From NCBI GenBank assembly GCA_014376325.1, contig JACMRP010000241.1, forward strand, positions 1 through 6,459: DNA of 6,459 nt, written 5' to 3'. This DNA is from Pseudobdellovibrionaceae bacterium. GTDB lineage: Bacteria > Bdellovibrionota > Bdellovibrionia > Bdellovibrionales > Bdellovibrionaceae. Position numbers and translations under genes: made by a program. The notes below the pieces were generated by a model. That model did no database searches, had not been told where the DNA came from, and worked only from the letters and a program-made list of their open reading frames with translations. The first letter of the stretch is position 1; each line of letters opens with the position of its first letter. Of the stretch, positions 6,241 through 6,459 are shown one piece after another.

Positions 6241-6459
6241 ATGCGTAAGTTTTTTATATTCACTTTGGGAGCTTTACTATCCACTGCGTGCGCGAGTAAA
6301 ACCGCATTCAAAGAACGTATTGAGCCGAACGACATGGGTTATCGTTACGAAAAAATCGCGGGCGACGATTCTTTTGACGTCACCGTTCGTGTTGATAAAG
6401 AGACCGAACCTAAGTATGCCGAAATGTACGAAATGCGTGCCGCCGGCGAAATCTGCGCG
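6241..6459 (+). CDS. Small lipoprotein, N-terminal part (runs off right edge)
   Basis: An open frame of 73 codons without a stop before the window ends. The ATG at 6241 follows AAGGAG (6229-6234) with a 6-nt gap, a strong ribosome binding site. The N-terminus MRKFFIFTLGALLSTAC is a lipoprotein signal peptide with the lipid-modified cysteine at C17; the lipobox S-T-A-C is slightly off because -3 is Ser rather than Leu. The mature part starts A-S-K-T-A-F, then G-Y-R-Y-E-K-I, D-S-F-D-V-T-V-R-V and A-E-M-Y-E-M-R-A-A-G-E-I-C. This pattern, a G-Y near the start, an F-x-V strand and then a helix ending in x-R-A-A-E, recalls the CC0125/CC1285-type lipoproteins, but the match is a recollection and weak. 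Function is unknown. Its distance of 12 nt from serA suggests cotranscription. Confidence 0.85.
   Translation, partial: MRKFFIFTLGALLSTACASKTAFKERIEPNDMGYRYEKIAGDDSFDVTVRVDKETEPKYAEMYEMRAAGEICA

Overview
The window looks like chromosomal DNA of a Gram-negative bacterium with a GC content near 50%. The evidence is a lipoprotein precursor, a Sec-type signal peptide, an NtrC-type sigma-54 activator, an E. coli-type SerA with a C-terminal ACT domain, and strong AGGAGG-like ribosome binding sites. The density and gene content would fit a Bdellovibrio-like or other deltaproteobacterial-type lineage, but that is an impression from sequence style and not a proof. I see no mobile element, CRISPR array, tRNA or rRNA.

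Left part (1-4094, all on the minus strand): a compact five-gene run in which every gene overlaps the next. In transcription order it encodes an NtrC-family response regulator (receiver, AAA+ and Fis-type helix-turn-helix domains), a CdsA-like phosphatidate cytidylyltransferase, a PlsC-like lysophospholipid acyltransferase, a YtnP-like metallo-beta-lactamase-fold hydrolase, and the start of a YihY/BrkB-family membrane protein that leaves the window. The overlaps are 4, 4, 41 and 11 nt. PlsC-type and CdsA-type enzymes catalyse successive steps (lysophosphatidate to phosphatidate to CDP-diacylglycerol), so the run looks like a membrane-lipid operon headed by its own sigma-54 activator. The CdsA signature is unusually degenerate.

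Middle (4095-4969): a short divergent control region, then the remains of a secreted alpha/beta hydrolase gene on the plus strand. It has an in-frame stop, a frame change, and apparently an internal deletion, so it is a pseudogene.

Right part (4970-6459, plus strand): serA (D-3-phosphoglycerate dehydrogenase) with a candidate extended -10 promoter and a leader hairpin that would pair with its whole Shine-Dalgarno sequence. After 12 nt comes the 5' part of a small lipoprotein gene that runs off the right edge.

No clearly new system is visible. The points most worth checking are the degenerate CdsA-like protein in its regulator-led operon, the hairpin occluding the serA ribosome binding site, and the decayed hydrolase next to the regulator.
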